From NCBI RefSeq assembly GCF_009730915.1, contig NC_052474.1:2825501-2889500 (forward strand): a stretch of 64,000 bases of DNA. The letters run 5' to 3'. The DNA is from Dioscorea cayenensis subsp. rotundata. Lineage: Eukaryota > Streptophyta > Magnoliopsida > Dioscoreales > Dioscoreaceae. The position numbers and the translations under genes are program-made. Shown here piece after piece: positions 43,301 to 56,845 of the stretch (the stretch's first letter is position 1; each line of letters starts with the position of its first letter). The notes under the pieces were generated by a model. The model had not been told where the DNA came from and did no database searches. It saw only the letters and a program-made list of their open reading frames with translations.

Positions 43301-45280
43301 TTCCCAAACATTCAGAGAGCCAAATTCAGGCAATTCAAAGCATCAATTTTTTATTTGCATAAAAGTACATTATTTTTACTTAATAAATTGTATAAAAATA
43401 TTTCATTACCATTTATTTCAATTGAACAGCTAAATGCCAAATACAATACTGCTACCAGGAATCATTGCTGACAGAAAAGAAAGCATTGATTTGAATGAAA
43501 AATGGCCCCTATAAAGATTTAACTCATGTATTTTTAAACAATGTTTCTATAAACCTAATAAAATACAATTTGCACCTTCCAATACCTGTAAAGCAAGATA
43601 AGTAGCCATGCACATGCAATTGCCAATTAAGCACAAAACACCAATATGCCACTTTTCAAGTCCAAACTCCATCAAACTAGACGCTAACCATCCAGCTGGC
43701 TCAGGCTGAGACTTTGCACTTATATCACTTAATGGGTCAAAAGCCATGCTGCCAATAACAGCTGGGCCTCTGTACAAGGCCATTAAAAGGGCACCTGAAA
43801 CACAGATAAAAGTGCCTCCAATTTTCGCTCGACCTTCACTTGTCAGCAAGGTAACTGTTTCAGCACTGCATCCATCAACTTTTCAGAATAACAGAATACA
43901 GTTGGAAAGAATCAGAAGAGATCAGAAAAAATTAACAAACAAGAAACTCACCCCATTATTGCAGCCAATAAAAATGTAAATACTGGAATTGCAGGTTGAA
44001 AAGCTGCAGCATAAGTGGGAGTTGTATAACTAAGACCAATAAGAAACAAAAGCTGATTGCCAAAGATCCTACCACAACAAAGTCCTTCTGTAAATTATAC
44101 AACTCAAAGTACACATAAATTACAAGTTTATAATCAGTGACGAGGAAATGGGAATTAGGAACTTCAAAAAGGCATATTCAGATCTTACCCAGTTAGTCCA
44201 AGAATGAAAAATGACACAAGTAGGCGAGGAGTAAGTGGAACACGGACTTTTCTGCCAAACATCAAATATGCCTATGAGAAGGTCTCTAAAGCAGAACCAA
44301 ATTAACTGGTACATAAAAATGGTTAAACCAGTACATAAAAAGGGTAAAGCATTGTCCTAGCGTAAGTTTCAGAATAATACATGAGAACACAAAAATAAAT
44401 ATGATTAAGACATATAAATAAAGAAGACTACACATGTGCGTAGAAGGCATTCTATCAGGACTGAATCATGTTTTTAAAGATTGATTTTAGTAAAGGTCTC
44501 TGTTGATGAATTTATAAAAAAAAAAAAGATTTTATCATAATATGAATTTCCTTCGTCTCCAACAATATTTTCAAGTTAACTACCCTGCTCATCATCAAAT
44601 TTTATCCTCAAAAGGCCAATAGAAGAAGTTCCACAAGAGGAAAAATAAAGGGGCAATTTTGAGCTATAATCCGCCATTTACTCATAGAGCAGCCCCATCT
44701 GGAATAGTAAGCAGAATCACAATAGAATCATTATGCCTTACAAGATGAAAGCACCTTGCCAGGAACAGAACTCCTAATTCAAGTCCATCACAATCTCCAA
44801 CAACTCCAACAGATTGTCCTAATCTCTCTTTATAAGCTAATCGTGCACAATATCAATTTACTCTACCAACAAAAGTAATCCCCACGGAAACCTTTCCTTG
44901 ACAAGACAGAACACTAAAAATCCAATCTTTTCCTAAAAATTCAGGAGAAATAAAACAACAGCATCTCGTCTTATCAAGACAAGGAATTGCGCTTGCGATT
45001 CATACATCAATTGAACACGAGGTAACAACGGATCCAAACAAACAGAAAAGAAAAGAAAATACAAATCAAAAAGAAAGAAGAGAACAGAAAGGAGATACCT
45101 ATCGTAGAAGAACGCAAGTGGAGCGAGAATAGAGAGGGCAAGGATGTCCCGAAAGACACAGAAGACCAACTGGTTCATCCCCACATTCAACGCCAACTTT
45201 GTGATCACATGGTAGCCGGCACTTATCACCTGCCCCAACACCATCGCTCCATGAGCCCTCTTGATGAGATCCCCAGCCAT
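40335..45280 (-). CDS. WAT1-related (nodulin MtN21 / EamA) transporter
   Basis: Seven exons on the minus strand: 45280-45099, 44251-44189, 44068-43952, 43865-43586, 42483-42328, 41577-41426 and 40542-40335. They sum to 1,158 nt (385 residues), the usual length. The protein starts [20 protein letters not shown] and has about ten hydrophobic segments in two EamA repeats. Examples are [20 protein letters not shown] in the first and [20 protein letters not shown] in the second. The tail is hydrophilic and Pro/Ser-rich. Family members are drug/metabolite-type carriers; WAT1 itself exports auxin from the vacuole, while most relatives have unknown cargo. The last exon uses the second AG of TAGCAG, which gives YLGSIIGG as in relatives. 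Two introns contain tandem duplications, listed separately. Confidence 0.88.
40648..41118. repeat. Tandem duplication in the last WAT1-related intron
   Basis: Copy 1 is about 40648-40876 and copy 2 about 40878-41118. They share AATCCAATA.AGCAT, TCACTTGAAA.GT, CATAGAATTCTAATATAGCC and CAAGTCACT in the same order with many small changes. Confidence 0.72.
41597..42165. repeat. Tandem duplication in the fifth WAT1-related intron
   Basis: Two copies of about 283 bp (41597-41880 and 41881-42165) share, in order, CAGATTA.GC.AACAAAGCTT, AACAAGCTCCACTT, CTTCTGCTCTTTCACCAG, GAGATTTG.GCACCACCAAT and GCAAACTATGCTAATAGTCC. Unequal divergence indicates an old event. Confidence 0.78.
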
Positions 45281-45999
45281 TGCCGTCCTCCTCCTCCTCT
45301 CTCTCTCTCTCTCCTCACGATTTATTTTCTTAACCCCAAATGAAGAAGGCGAAACGTTTCTTATAAAATAATTAAACAAAAGTAGTGGAGTTCTCTTTGG
45401 TCTTTGCTTGCACTTGCAGGGTACGTGGCGGGACGACCAACCGGTGGATGTAAAATGGACATATGGCTCGCCCTACGATGTAAACCATGTCGTCTCTTGT
45501 GATCAAGTTCGTATCTCTTATAATAATCAATTAATTTATCTATCAATACCAAGGGGTAGTTTTATTATTATTATTTTTTAACATTAACATCATCTATATT
45601 TGAAAAAAATAAAATAAAATATCCACAATTTTAACAACCCATCTTATTATTCAATTAACAATGCTTTTAACTAATCACATTTTTAGTCTATTTCACATCA
45701 TATTCATGTTTAAGATGTTCATATCTTCACAGTTCAAACCTCAACAAAAAAAATAAAAAATTCAAACCTCAACTCATACAATGTGAGGGCACATTCATAT
45801 TGAATTGAGATATTTACTTTCACACCAGTACATATTCTGACAGTAGTTTATTCATTTTGTTAAAAAAAAAAACCTATCAGTGCTTTTGATCCAAAAATTA
45901 ATGAACCTTACATTACACAGACACAAAATGATATATGGTTTGAGCGGCAAAACGAGTTTGCATAATGCTTTGATCATAAACACAGCTTATCATATAGGG
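45281..45999. other. Spacer between the WAT1-related gene promoter and COG6 3' end
   Basis: A CT-rich leader (45293-45316) precedes the transporter. The rest is AT-rich, with no gene and no clear TATA box. Confidence 0.55.
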
Positions 46000-48900
46000 T
46001 TAAATTTCCAAAATGGTTTTAATTTGGTCAGGTGAATGCCTCATCAATGACTTGGGGTCAGGGTAACCATTTTTAGGATCCATGATTGCTTGGTAGAAGA
46101 GGTCATAAGCTTCTGCTAATGCCCTCGCAACCCGGACACACGCATCCGAACGCAACTTGGGGACTTGCAGCTGATCAAACTCGGGGAGGAAACCTCCGGT
46201 TCCAGTCACTAGTCCAAAGAAATTCCTTAAGCACTCTGCAACTGCTGGAGGTGACAAGTCATCTATCTCCGCTAACAGCCTGTGTTCATCTTCAGCAGTA
46301 GGATTTTGAATGTAGGAGATCTTGCTTAGCAAACCGCATCTCCTAAGGATGCCATTGACTTCTTTCTCAGCGAGATCACTGATGTGAGTTTTGATCGTTG
46401 AGTTTAAGTTGTTTGCGTAGTTTGTGGCAACTTCATGCCCTAGTAATGGTTGTTGAATTGCTGATAAGCAGTTGACAAGGTAAATTTTTGATGAAGATTC
46501 AGCACTCTGCATTCAGTAAGGTTAGAGAACATTAAACATTGTCATAAAGAAGATAACTTAGAGATATGAAATTAGTCCACTGGAAGAAAATCATTACAAG
46601 AAAATGAGCTCTAGGCAAAGAATGGAACAACTAGGTAGAATTTCCTGATGTAAGGCACGACAGTGCAAACTTATTTTATCTAAGTGTACTGAATATCACA
46701 ATGAACAGTATTCCTAGCCTTGCCTACACTCAGTACAGACAACAAGATAACTACTTCTTACATATGAAATATATATAATTATTTTAAATGATTTGTCAGT
46801 ATTTACTCAAAAATTTCCATTTTATATAAACTCAAATGGATAAAAAGTAAGTTTAAATGACATCAATTTTGGTGTTAGGGAGGCTGGCTTTATGATGTCA
46901 ATCACAACTTAGATTTCCATTTTAAATACTGGAAACAAACAGGTAGGCATCACACCAATGAAACCTACCAACCATAGCCTTACTATGTACACTTTGTACA
47001 TGAATATGTATTTGCTCATTCTTTGTATCTACTATCTTCAGTATGAAATCAACAATCAGGGCTTAAAAAAATAAAGAACTTGTCTAGAACTTTTGGGAAT
47101 ATATAATCTTCAACTTGACAGCCAAACCTGGCGAGGATCTGAAATAAAATATGGCGTGGATTGTGCAATTTCATTTCCATTTACCCTAACTATTAATTGA
47201 TGAAATTACTGCATCGCAACTGTAGTGCAGACAGATGTAACAAACCTGAGGTGAGATGGATGTTTTTCTGGACAGAATTGCATCAACTGATAAAGATTCT
47301 CTATTGCCAGAGCTTACGTCTGAATTTGTCCTGCTCCTCCTTGAAAGTGTTCCTTTAGACTTATGTGCTTCTGCTGCTTTTTCACACATCTACAAGGAAA
47401 GCATATTAACCAAACCTGAAGATACATAATAAATAGTTATACCGAACAGAAATTCCCTCAAACTTGAAAACTAGTTTGGTGAAGACCAGTGTAACCATAG
47501 TTATTAGGAAGAGAAATCAAGTACTTAAGGATCTAAATGTCATGAAGGGTGAGCTGGTTAATAATGATTTAATAGAAAAATAACTGGAACCTAAATTAAA
47601 TTTGGCTGGGGAAAAGAGACTCTTCAAATGTGCATAAACACATCTTTCTAGTACTCCAAATTCTTTAAATTTATGTGAACGATAATAATACAACTATTCA
47701 GCCACTAAATGTAAATTTTGGCATAGAAACATAAAAGTATTGAAGGGCAAACCTGAATCATAGGATCAAGCAAAGCAGATAATACTGGATCAAAATCAGG
47801 TTTATTTCCAGAAGCAGGGAACATCATGCTGTTGTAAGTCTCAATCAGCTCAAGTAACAAAGAGACTCCTTCCCTTACAGCTGGTGGAGGGGATAGATCA
47901 ACAGAAACTAGGGGAGGATATCTTAAGAGCTTATCCCCACGAGTCTTCAAAATATTAAAGAAGGTCTGTTGAGCAGCATCCTTTAGTAGCCAAAGTGTAT
48001 TACAGAGAGCTGTTTCTCTCCCCAGCAAATCTGAAATCTACAAGCACATGAATAATTAAAAGGGAAACAAAAAACAAATATGGCAGGCAGCAGATAGAAA
48101 CTTACAGTATAACAATAGAACTCCAAAGTGTTGCTAAGTTTGTAGGAAATTATAAGACTAGGTTGAGACTGTAAAACTTGCTCCACTCTGATTTTAAAAG
48201 GTCGGCATGCACCTTCAAATATTCTATCAAGAACAAAGGTCGTGCCAGGTTCTGTTTTTGCCAAATCACTTTCAGAGCCCTTGGAAAAGTGTTGAGCAGT
48301 GGGCCCAGTTTCAGTTATTGCATCAGGTTCGAGTAACGCAAGTACAAGTTCTCTTTCTGATGCCAAAGCCTTCTCAGGAAGCAAAACATGAAAAATTAAC
48401 TTCAATACAATATAACAATAATTGTACCAAGCAGAAGCAAAGGCACTGACCTGATGTAGCCAACCCAACATATCTCCCACATAGCGCAAGGGGTCATGAG
48501 CATGGACTTCAATTGGTCTGGGAAGCCCTCCAGGTCCCCCTCGAGTCAGAGCACTTATAAATCGTCTAAACAATGCATGATGCCTCATATTTGCCACCTG
48601 CACAATCAACAAAATTATGTGCATCCACCATCATATGTACAAGATCAATCAGTCAGATAATGAATGCACAATACCTCTTCTGCACAGTATTTGAAAAGAA
48701 CAGGCCTTTCTTTAAGGCATCGAACTGCTGTCTTCAAAAGATCATCGACTTCAGGATTATCACTATCACCCAACTTCTTGCACTCTCCTTGCACCCACCT
48801 TAAATCACAGAAGTCCTTAAATATATCAAGCCTCATGAATTTTTTAAAAAAAATCACAACAGAGGGAGTAATCGATTAATTGGTGCAGCTCCAACATAAA

Positions 48901-51102
48901 AATACTAAATCTTTCTAACCCAGAAAAATTTTTAGAGTAAAAAAATGAACACCAGCAAGAAGTTTGCTACCACACATGATATGAACAGACTACCAAAACT
49001 GATTTCGTTGCCTTTAATACTGACAGCTTATGCTTTGTAATCCATTTTGCATCCATCCCTATACGGGTTTTGTCCACTAGAATAACCAATTTATACAAAT
49101 AATCATCCTTTCATCTCTCCTGAATTTTTGAACCATATGGAATCTGAGACACACATTAGCAGAGCCTATCAACATGTCATAAATGAGCCAATCTTTATGA
49201 AGCAGATACATGTTATAAACATATAAACAACAAAATTAAACAATTTTATCAGACATATCACCTGCAGAGTCTCTCATAGGCTCCTTCCTGGTATACAGAC
49301 ATCATGTCCATAAGCTCCAGACCAGCACGCTGTGGAATAAATAAAGTTCAAGAAAGAAGCACCATCAGATTTATATTTCAAGATAAGTAAAGTCATTCCC
49401 ACATACAATTCACTTTATTATTCACATCTTCCTTTAAAAGCGATAGCATTGTAAGAACTCATATTCTAAAGACACACCACATTACAACATTGCCAACATC
49501 ATACAAGCCTTTTTTTCTCCTTCATATTTGGTGATGAGAGTGATGATGAGTGTACAATGGTTAACTTTCTCGTTTTATGGCTTAACCAGCGAATGCAGGC
49601 TCACTTGAGCTAAACCACTTCTGTGATGAAACAAAACAAATATCAAAAAGAATAAAAGCAAACTACCTGGTGGTGCGTCCTCAGCAGTACTTTGCAGTTG
49701 GCATGAATTTCTTGAACATGTGCAAGTGCTTTGAAGAAATTTTCATTCAATTCTTCTTCTCTTAGTGCATTTATCTGAAACAGAGCACAATACAGAATTG
49801 GATCATTCAATTAGCATCTTGTGCTAAACATCCAATAAAAAGAAAATATTAACAATAAGAAAGATCTGTAAATCATACTAGAATACCTCTTCATTAGTCA
49901 GCTGGTAATCACGAAGAAAACAAGACACAATTTCTTGCCTTTGCGTAGTAATCTCAAGTTCCTGTTGTAGTCTCTCAGTGGTACTGATGATATCCCCTGT
50001 GGTTTCACTACAACTGCTTAATGCCTTTGCGATCCTGTAATTAAAATACTGCCCCATGCTTAGATATGAGGATTCAAAATGTTTATATCCGCACAACACC
50101 GAATTTATAATGGTAGAATAAATTTATGCAAATTGATGCAAATTCAACATCATCATTATCATCATCAACAACAACAGTAATAAAAAAATACTTGCCAGGG
50201 TAGAGTTCACATGCTAACCTGTGAAAATTAAGAAATAAATATGCACAAAACATAGTTTCACAAGCAATCGTGTGACCTGAGGAAAAATCAAGCAACTATG
50301 ACAGGTATAAATCAAGTTATAATGCGCGAATCATACTGTCACGGACAGCTAAACAAAGAATTTCTCAAGTGAACTAACAAAAAAATCCAAGCCACTGCAT
50401 ATAGGTGAATCTTCAATCACTATTTAAAAAGAAATGAAAGATTGATCATAAGAACAAATCAAAGAAGGAACTACCCGTGTAGATCTATTTCCAAAGGATA
50501 AAGCATAAGGAAAAAAACTGCGCTATTTCCAAACCCCTTCAACCAGAGATTCAGATTCAGCTGTGAATCAAGTTAAACCATTGATTTGCGAAGGATGCCA
50601 CAGTGGATATCTAGCGGCAATTCGCAAGAAAACACACAACTTTGGCCCAAAAAAAAGTAGATAAGCATATAAATCAACACCAAAATCATAACCCACAATA
50701 CCCATAACGCTCAAAAGAAGAAGAAAAAGAAAAATGACTCACTGATCGCAGCATTCTGTAAGCGCATTCACCTCCTCCTCAACTCTATCCAGCGCCTGAA
50801 ACACAATTATCAAAGAAAGGAACATAAAACCCTAGATTAAAGACAAAAGCCATTCAGAGGAGATGAAAGAAGGGAAGGCGGCAAGAAACCTGTTGAGCAG
50901 GAAGGGACGCGAGGAGGAAGGTGTGGTTGATGGCGAGGGCACGCTCCTCGATTGAGGACTTGAGGTTACGGCGAGATTGCGGGTTGTTGTCGCCGTAGAA
51001 TGTGGAGAGCGCCGCCAGCGAGTCGAGCAGATCAGGGCTGTCTGTCCGTGTCTCTAGCACCTTCTTGAGCTTCCGCGAGAGCCCCGGCGCCAGCGTCGCC
51101 AT
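46000..51102 (-). CDS. COG6: Conserved oligomeric Golgi complex subunit 6
   Basis: Eleven exons on the minus strand: 51102-50890, 50795-50743, 50034-49887, 49774-49667, 49329-49262, 48798-48675, 48597-48451, 48369-48106, 48037-47753, 47389-47246 and 46506-46000. They sum to 2,061 nt, 686 residues, as in Arabidopsis COG6 (about 680). Recognisable blocks are MATLAPGLSRKLKKVLETRT, FLRDYQLTNEEINALREEEL, RHHALFRRFISALTRGGPGG, EVHAHDPLRYVGDMLGWLHQ and SKIYLVNCLSAIQQPLLGHE. COG6 is part of lobe B of the COG tether, which holds retrograde vesicles at the Golgi. The N-terminal half is coiled-coil-rich. All splice junctions keep frame and no disruption was seen. The exon 6 and exon 8 acceptors end in AAG rather than CAG. 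Confidence 0.93.
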
Positions 51103-51993
51103 TGTTCTTCTCTTCTCTAGCTCTGATCCTCTCGCGATGGATCTCTTCAGAGATCCCTCTTCCTCGCCGGGGTTGATCTTCGATTCTTGAAGTTCTTGTC
51201 TCTTGATTTGTTTTACAGGGAACCGTGACGAAGTCGTTTCCCACATTACATTGCCTTATATTACTATTTATTTTAATAAATTCTCATAGATAATATGAAT
51301 ATTTATACACAAGCCATTTTAAAAATATATGTCATATGTATATATATACTAAAAAAAATTTAGTACCAGAAGATGTAAAGAGTTTATTTCTAATTCTAAA
51401 TTTTCTTTTTTTCTTTTGCTTTTTTATGTAAAACCCACTTTCAAAATAAAAATTACAATAAAATAAATTTATTTTTTTTATTTTTAATTTTTTTGATCAA
51501 AATGAACAAGTCACATTATAGATGTACAAAATTATAGAACTAATATTTTAACATATATGTACGCTTGCTCTACGTGACTTGAGATTTAAATTTGTCTAAT
51601 GCCAATATACCAAGACGTCATTAGCAATAAATTTATCTTTAAAAAAAAATTATAAACACTTCAAACCTCACACATATATATAGTAAGACATTAATTTTCA
51701 TAAAAATAAAATAAAAATATTATTTATTTATTTATTTAGAGAAAACTCTCTTATCAATTTATTATTTATAGAAATGTTTGACCCAATGAAGCTGGTGTGG
51801 CCACACCCACAGCAAGAAGCCCACAAGGCCACAAACCCAGCTCGCTGCAGTCTTCACCTCTGCGGTTCCAGGCCCCTGTTCCTCTCTCTCTCTCTCCACG
51901 TCTCCTTATCCACAGGCACAACACCGCTCATCCGGTGCGCGCACGCCCTCTCCTCCTTGGGGCAAAACAGCAAACACAAGAAGCGCACGCTGG
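51103..51993. other. Divergent promoter region of COG6 and SIG2
   Basis: About 890 bp separate the two start codons. The middle is very AT-rich. From 51774 there are upstream ATGs (51774, 51786, 51797) opening 124-125 codon frames that overlap SIG2 exon 1 in other frames; they would be uORFs if transcription starts before them. Confidence 0.55.
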
Positions 51994-54900
51994 ATGGCAT
52001 GCCTGGCGCCGCAGCTCAAGTGTCCTCCAGCCACCGACTCCCATCTCAGGCTATGCCACATCTCCTCCCTTCATTTCGGTATCCTTTCTCCTCTTGGTTA
52101 TCTCCTTCTCTTTCATGGTTGCCTGGCTATCTTTGGCTTTCATATTAATAGAATCTAAGTTTCGTCATTCATAGGCCAAGATTAGGAGAAGTGGAATTCT
52201 CACATGTTGTGTCTGGATTTTCGCTCTCAAAACAATGTGTTTGCCTACTAACTAAAATTGATTCCCCATTGGCACCTGATTTTTGGCATTTGCCTCTAGA
52301 CATCTGGTTGAGAATTGCCTGGCAAAAAAAAGGGAAATTTTGTTAAAGATTGCTGTTTTGGAATATTAGTTCTTGTCGATTCTGTCCATATGGTTTTGTT
52401 CAAGGTTTACCAATCTGGAATCACTCACTGTCTTTTTTTTTTTAGCTGGTGGTGACAATGGCCAAATGCCACACTTTTTTAATTCATTGGCTGCATAAGA
52501 AACATATTCTTGCTTTAGTTCTTTACGTCCAGGCTCCTTAAAATGCTGCCTTTGTCTTTTATTGTTTTGTGATGTATTCCTCGTCTTTTTTGTTTTAAGT
52601 ACATGCCCAACTCAGCATGATTTGGGAAATGTCTTTTGATATATATATATATATATATATATGGGTTGATTGGAATTTGCCCCAAAATTATAGTCATCAT
52701 GACCATCATTGTTACTTTCCTCAATTCAGTTCAATTTAATGACCTTCTTGTCAAAGCAAACTATGACGTTGTTTGTAAAGACACTTAAGCGGCACCTTTG
52801 TTAATGTGTTTGGCAATGTGTGTAGTTTGTCAGATTTTGATTTGCCAATACTCGCTATTTATTTGGATTTTGTATTCATGCAGTGAAATCGAAGGACCAT
52901 GTTTGTGTTCGCAAGAATTGCATATTATCCTCAATGACTGCTGTGGTTGATGTTGACAAGCTCCAAATTCCTTCACTGGAAACTCATTCGACCTCACTTA
53001 CTGCTGTGAGACCCTTGACTTATGTTGGGGCTATTGGTCCACCACCAAAGGTCATATTTATTTTCCTTGTATGTAAGTGGACTTGTAGAGATGCTTTATC
53101 TAGATCGCTGATTACAGATCATAGAAGACAAAATGGAGTTATAACCTATGCTTTAATTGTTGATTGCTCTTCAATATTTTACATCAGTAAAAACTGGTTT
53201 GACAAGCACCAATTGTCATACATTTTCTATCTTCCCATTTGTGTGAACCTCAAATTACAAGATTGTTTAGTCAGTTTTTTGTGATTTAGTGTACTTGTTG
53301 GCTTCAACTACATAAAGATATGATTTGACATCAGACAGATCTTGAAAAGTACTTCTATTAGTTTTTGTCAAATTTGTCAAAAATTTTTAGTAGCCAATAT
53401 GTTTTTTTTCACTTCATTTGACAAACCATATTCCAGCCAGAGACGAACTTCCAAACTCAGGAACTGTCATTCCAAGTGTGTAATAATTTTATTGAAGTTC
53501 TTAATTATTTTTATTCATCCCTTCTTTGAAGAAATGAATATCTAATGTAGTCATAGAACTTTAAAGATGTTGATTTGAATGAGGAGAACATTTGTTGTGA
53601 GATGATATATTTTTTGGTTATTGTTTGTGTCTCACGGCATGATTTAATAATATCTCGGTCACCAGAGTTTGGGCACTTTCTTATATGACGATTTGCTTCA
53701 ATTAAGAGATCGAACTTCTTAGCATAAATTAAATTCATAAGTATTCCCCTCCTTTATTTGTTCATTCAGAGGACTTCTGATGCAACACTGGCCACAGAGA
53801 AGCTGCTCAAAGATGAGGAGGCGGTAATAGCAGCAGCTGCAGCTGAAGCAGTTGCTCTTGCGAGAGCAGCACTTGAAGTTGCAAAAAGATGCTGCTCAGA
53901 TCATCGGTACTAACGTAGTAGTCACATTAGAAAAGACTCAGGGTCTTCCAGCTGAGTCAAACCTTCTTCTGCGTGAGATGGTCAAACTGAGTGAACTAGA
54001 GGAGGCAGCCAAAGTTGATCACTCTCCTACATTTGAAGAAGAATCAAATGAAGATCTTAGCACTCAAGTTATGACGAAGTCAGATCTCTCTGATTTAACT
54101 CAAACCAAACTTGAAGATAATCCTCTGGATTTTCCTGAGAAAATAGCTGTGAGATCTGGGCGTCAATCTGAGAGAAGAGCTAGAAGAGCAAGAGCGACAA
54201 CAAGGGCTACTGCTACTGTTCTTTCCATGAAGTCGGGCTCCTCTAGTCGTAGGAAACGCCCTCCTGTCCAGGATGTTGATTATACTGATCCATTACGTTA
54301 TTTGAGGGGGACAACAAGCATTTCAAGGCTTCTCACAGCTAATGAAGAGCTAGAGTTGTCAAAAGCAATTCAGGTGAGCCTTTGTTCTTTGTCATAAATA
54401 TTATCAAGGGCATTTTACTGCCTCAGAGGACTTGCCATCCCATGTTTGAGTTGCATGATTCCCTTCGTGGTTATTTTCCCTGGCTCTTGAACTTGTTATC
54501 GCTTACATTTTTGGCTAGAATTTGTGGTAGAAGATTACATTGGAGATAACTGTATCATGATTGTCGTTGGATAATAAATGTAATTTATATGCCTATTCCA
54601 GTCTTATTCTCAAATAAACTAGACAACCTAGCATTGCTACTATGCTAGATGCAAACTGAACATGCAACCCCAAATACAGAAGTTTATATCCCTTGAACTT
54701 GTTATCAGAGGGTGTATTAGGGTGATAGTCCCACATCATATAAGTCTGGGTTTTAATCCTATTAACTTAAGCTTTTGAGTTGCATTGGGGCTAGGTAATA
54801 TTTGTTCAATTTGCATCAAACAATCATTTTGCTCTTGCTTCTAAATGTTCCTTGTGGTCACTCATTTTTAACTTTGCACTACCTGGTTCAAACATCATGT

Positions 54901-56845
54901 ATTTAGAATCTTATGGCATTCCATCTTGCGCATGCACTTCTTTTGTTGCTTGTATTTATATATATATTTTTTTAATTTAGATATTATCATACATCCATCA
55001 GTTTTGGTTTCATGCAAGCGCATATTTTCCTAGACGGGAAGTTCCCAAATCTTGGTTGTAAGATGAAAATCTGATGTAATTGCAAGTGTCAAGAACCTCT
55101 TAATCTAAGCATCCTGCGCCCACTATTTTAGCCCTTTCACAGGGAGATGGATGATGATGCATGTGATGCAGGAGCTGTTGAAACTAGAAAATCTTCATGA
55201 GGAGCTTGTTGAACGCAATGGTGGACAACCCACTTTCGCTCAATGGGCAGCAGCAGCTGGAATAGACCAAAGGACACTGAGAAAGCGCTTAAGCTATGGT
55301 GCTGTTTGCAAGGATAAGATGATCAAAAGCAACATAAGACTGGTTATTTCTATTGCTAAAAATTATCAGGGTGCTGGGATGAACCTGCAAGATCTTGTTC
55401 AGGTACAACGATATGCTACCAGTTGAATTTCTGCTGTTTGTTTATTTCTTTTCCTGAGAAAAGGAGAAAGAGAAAAAGAGAACATACACAGTTACCACTT
55501 TTACTTCCATTGCTCTCATACATATCTTTAATCTTGTTGACAGGAAGGATGTCGAGGCCTTGTAAAAGGAGCTGAAAAATTCGATGCATCGAAAGGGTTC
55601 AAGTTTTCAACCTATGCACATTGGTGGATCAAGCAAGCGGTTCGCAAGTCTCTCTCAGACCAGTCTAGGACAATCCGTTTACCTGTAAGTAATTAATTGG
55701 CTATACACTATATAATTAAACTACCCAAAAAACTATATACTATATCTTGTTATTATTTGAGAATTAGTTATGATGATATTTGCTTAAAGAATGGAACTCA
55801 AAAGAAAAGAAAATAGTCATAGTAATTGGTGCTGTTAAACTGGTTCCTTAAACTTCCTAGTAGCTTCTGAAGTTCTAAGTATGCTTTTTTGAATATATTG
55901 ATAAATTTCTTGGTACAACTTTATTTCTCATGATACAATGTCGTGTGAAACAGGCCAGAATTGTATAGTCTAATGTGAATGTATATGACAGCAGTCTCTA
56001 ATCACTTTTATTAAGTGCTTCTTTATCATAACACCGTTCCTCTTTTTCGCTCACATTTGTCTCTGATGCTTGTTCTTTTTCATACAACAACCAGGTTTCC
56101 AGATTTAACTTTCTTGTGGGCCTAAAGAAATCTGAAATATCTTATATTTTTATTTATGAATCAGCTAGAAAACTTACATTAAAAGCTAGAAAACATGCAT
56201 TATATTGAGATCATTATCTAAACACTGAAAATCTTTCTGATGTTGATGCTTTTCAAACTGAACAGTTTCATATGGTTGAGGCTACCTACCGAGTAAAAGA
56301 AGCTAAAAAGCAACTCTATAGTGAAAATGGAAGATATCCCGACACTCAAGAAATTGTGCAAGCAACAGGTTTGTCAATGAAGAGACTCACAGCAGTGATG
56401 CTAACTCCTAAAGCACCAAGGTCCCTAGACCAGAAAGTCGGGTTTAACCAGAATCTAAAACTTTCGGTCTGTCCTCTCTTGTATTGTGGTTTTCCAGAGG
56501 ATTTAAAACTTCTTCTTTCTTGCCATTCTTATTGAAGTTTCCTGACATCGTCCTTTCTTGCAGGAAGTGATCGCAGATCCTGATGCTGAGTCATCGGAAG
56601 AAATATTAATGAAGGAATTCATGAAGCAGGATCTGAATAAAGTGCTCAATAGTTTAAACCCGAGGGAAAAACAAGTAATTAGATGGAGATTTGGCCTGGA
56701 AGATGGAAGAATGAAAACATTACAAGAAATTGGAGAATTGATGGGTATTAGCAGGGAAAGAGTGAGGCAAATTGAATCCTGCGCTTTCCGAAAGCTGAAG
56801 AATAAGAAGAGAATTAAGCATCTGAAGCAATACGTAGTATCATGA
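51994..56845 (+). CDS. SIG2: Plastid RNA polymerase sigma factor SIG2, with one apparent +1 frameshift
   Basis: Seven exons: 51994-52078, 52884-53050, 53770-54373, 55172-55402, 55544-55684, 56266-56466 and 56564-56845. The product is about 569 residues after discounting one base, against 572 in Arabidopsis. The start [20 protein letters not shown] was chosen because it alone joins exon 2 in frame and resembles Arabidopsis SIG2 (LLPQFKC). Landmarks are [31 protein letters not shown] (region 1.2), [20 protein letters not shown] and [17 protein letters not shown] (region 2), and [20 protein letters not shown] (region 4.2). SIG2 directs the plastid-encoded polymerase to promoters, including several tRNA genes. 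In exon 3 the codons after ALEVAK are out of phase: an A5 run at 53883-53887 stands where A4 would continue into KDAAQIIG. This may be a sequencing error or a real lesion. Confidence 0.9.
54712..54796 (+). mobile_element. LTR-type retroelement remnant (solo-LTR/TRIM-like) in SIG2 intron 3
   Basis: TGTATTAGGGTGATAGTCCC starts a segment with CCACATC, TATAAG, GGGTTTTAATCC and AACTTAAGCTTTTGAGTT in the order seen in many plant LTR ends of Copia/TRIM type. Only a short, old fossil piece is present. No internal region was recognised. Confidence 0.45.
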
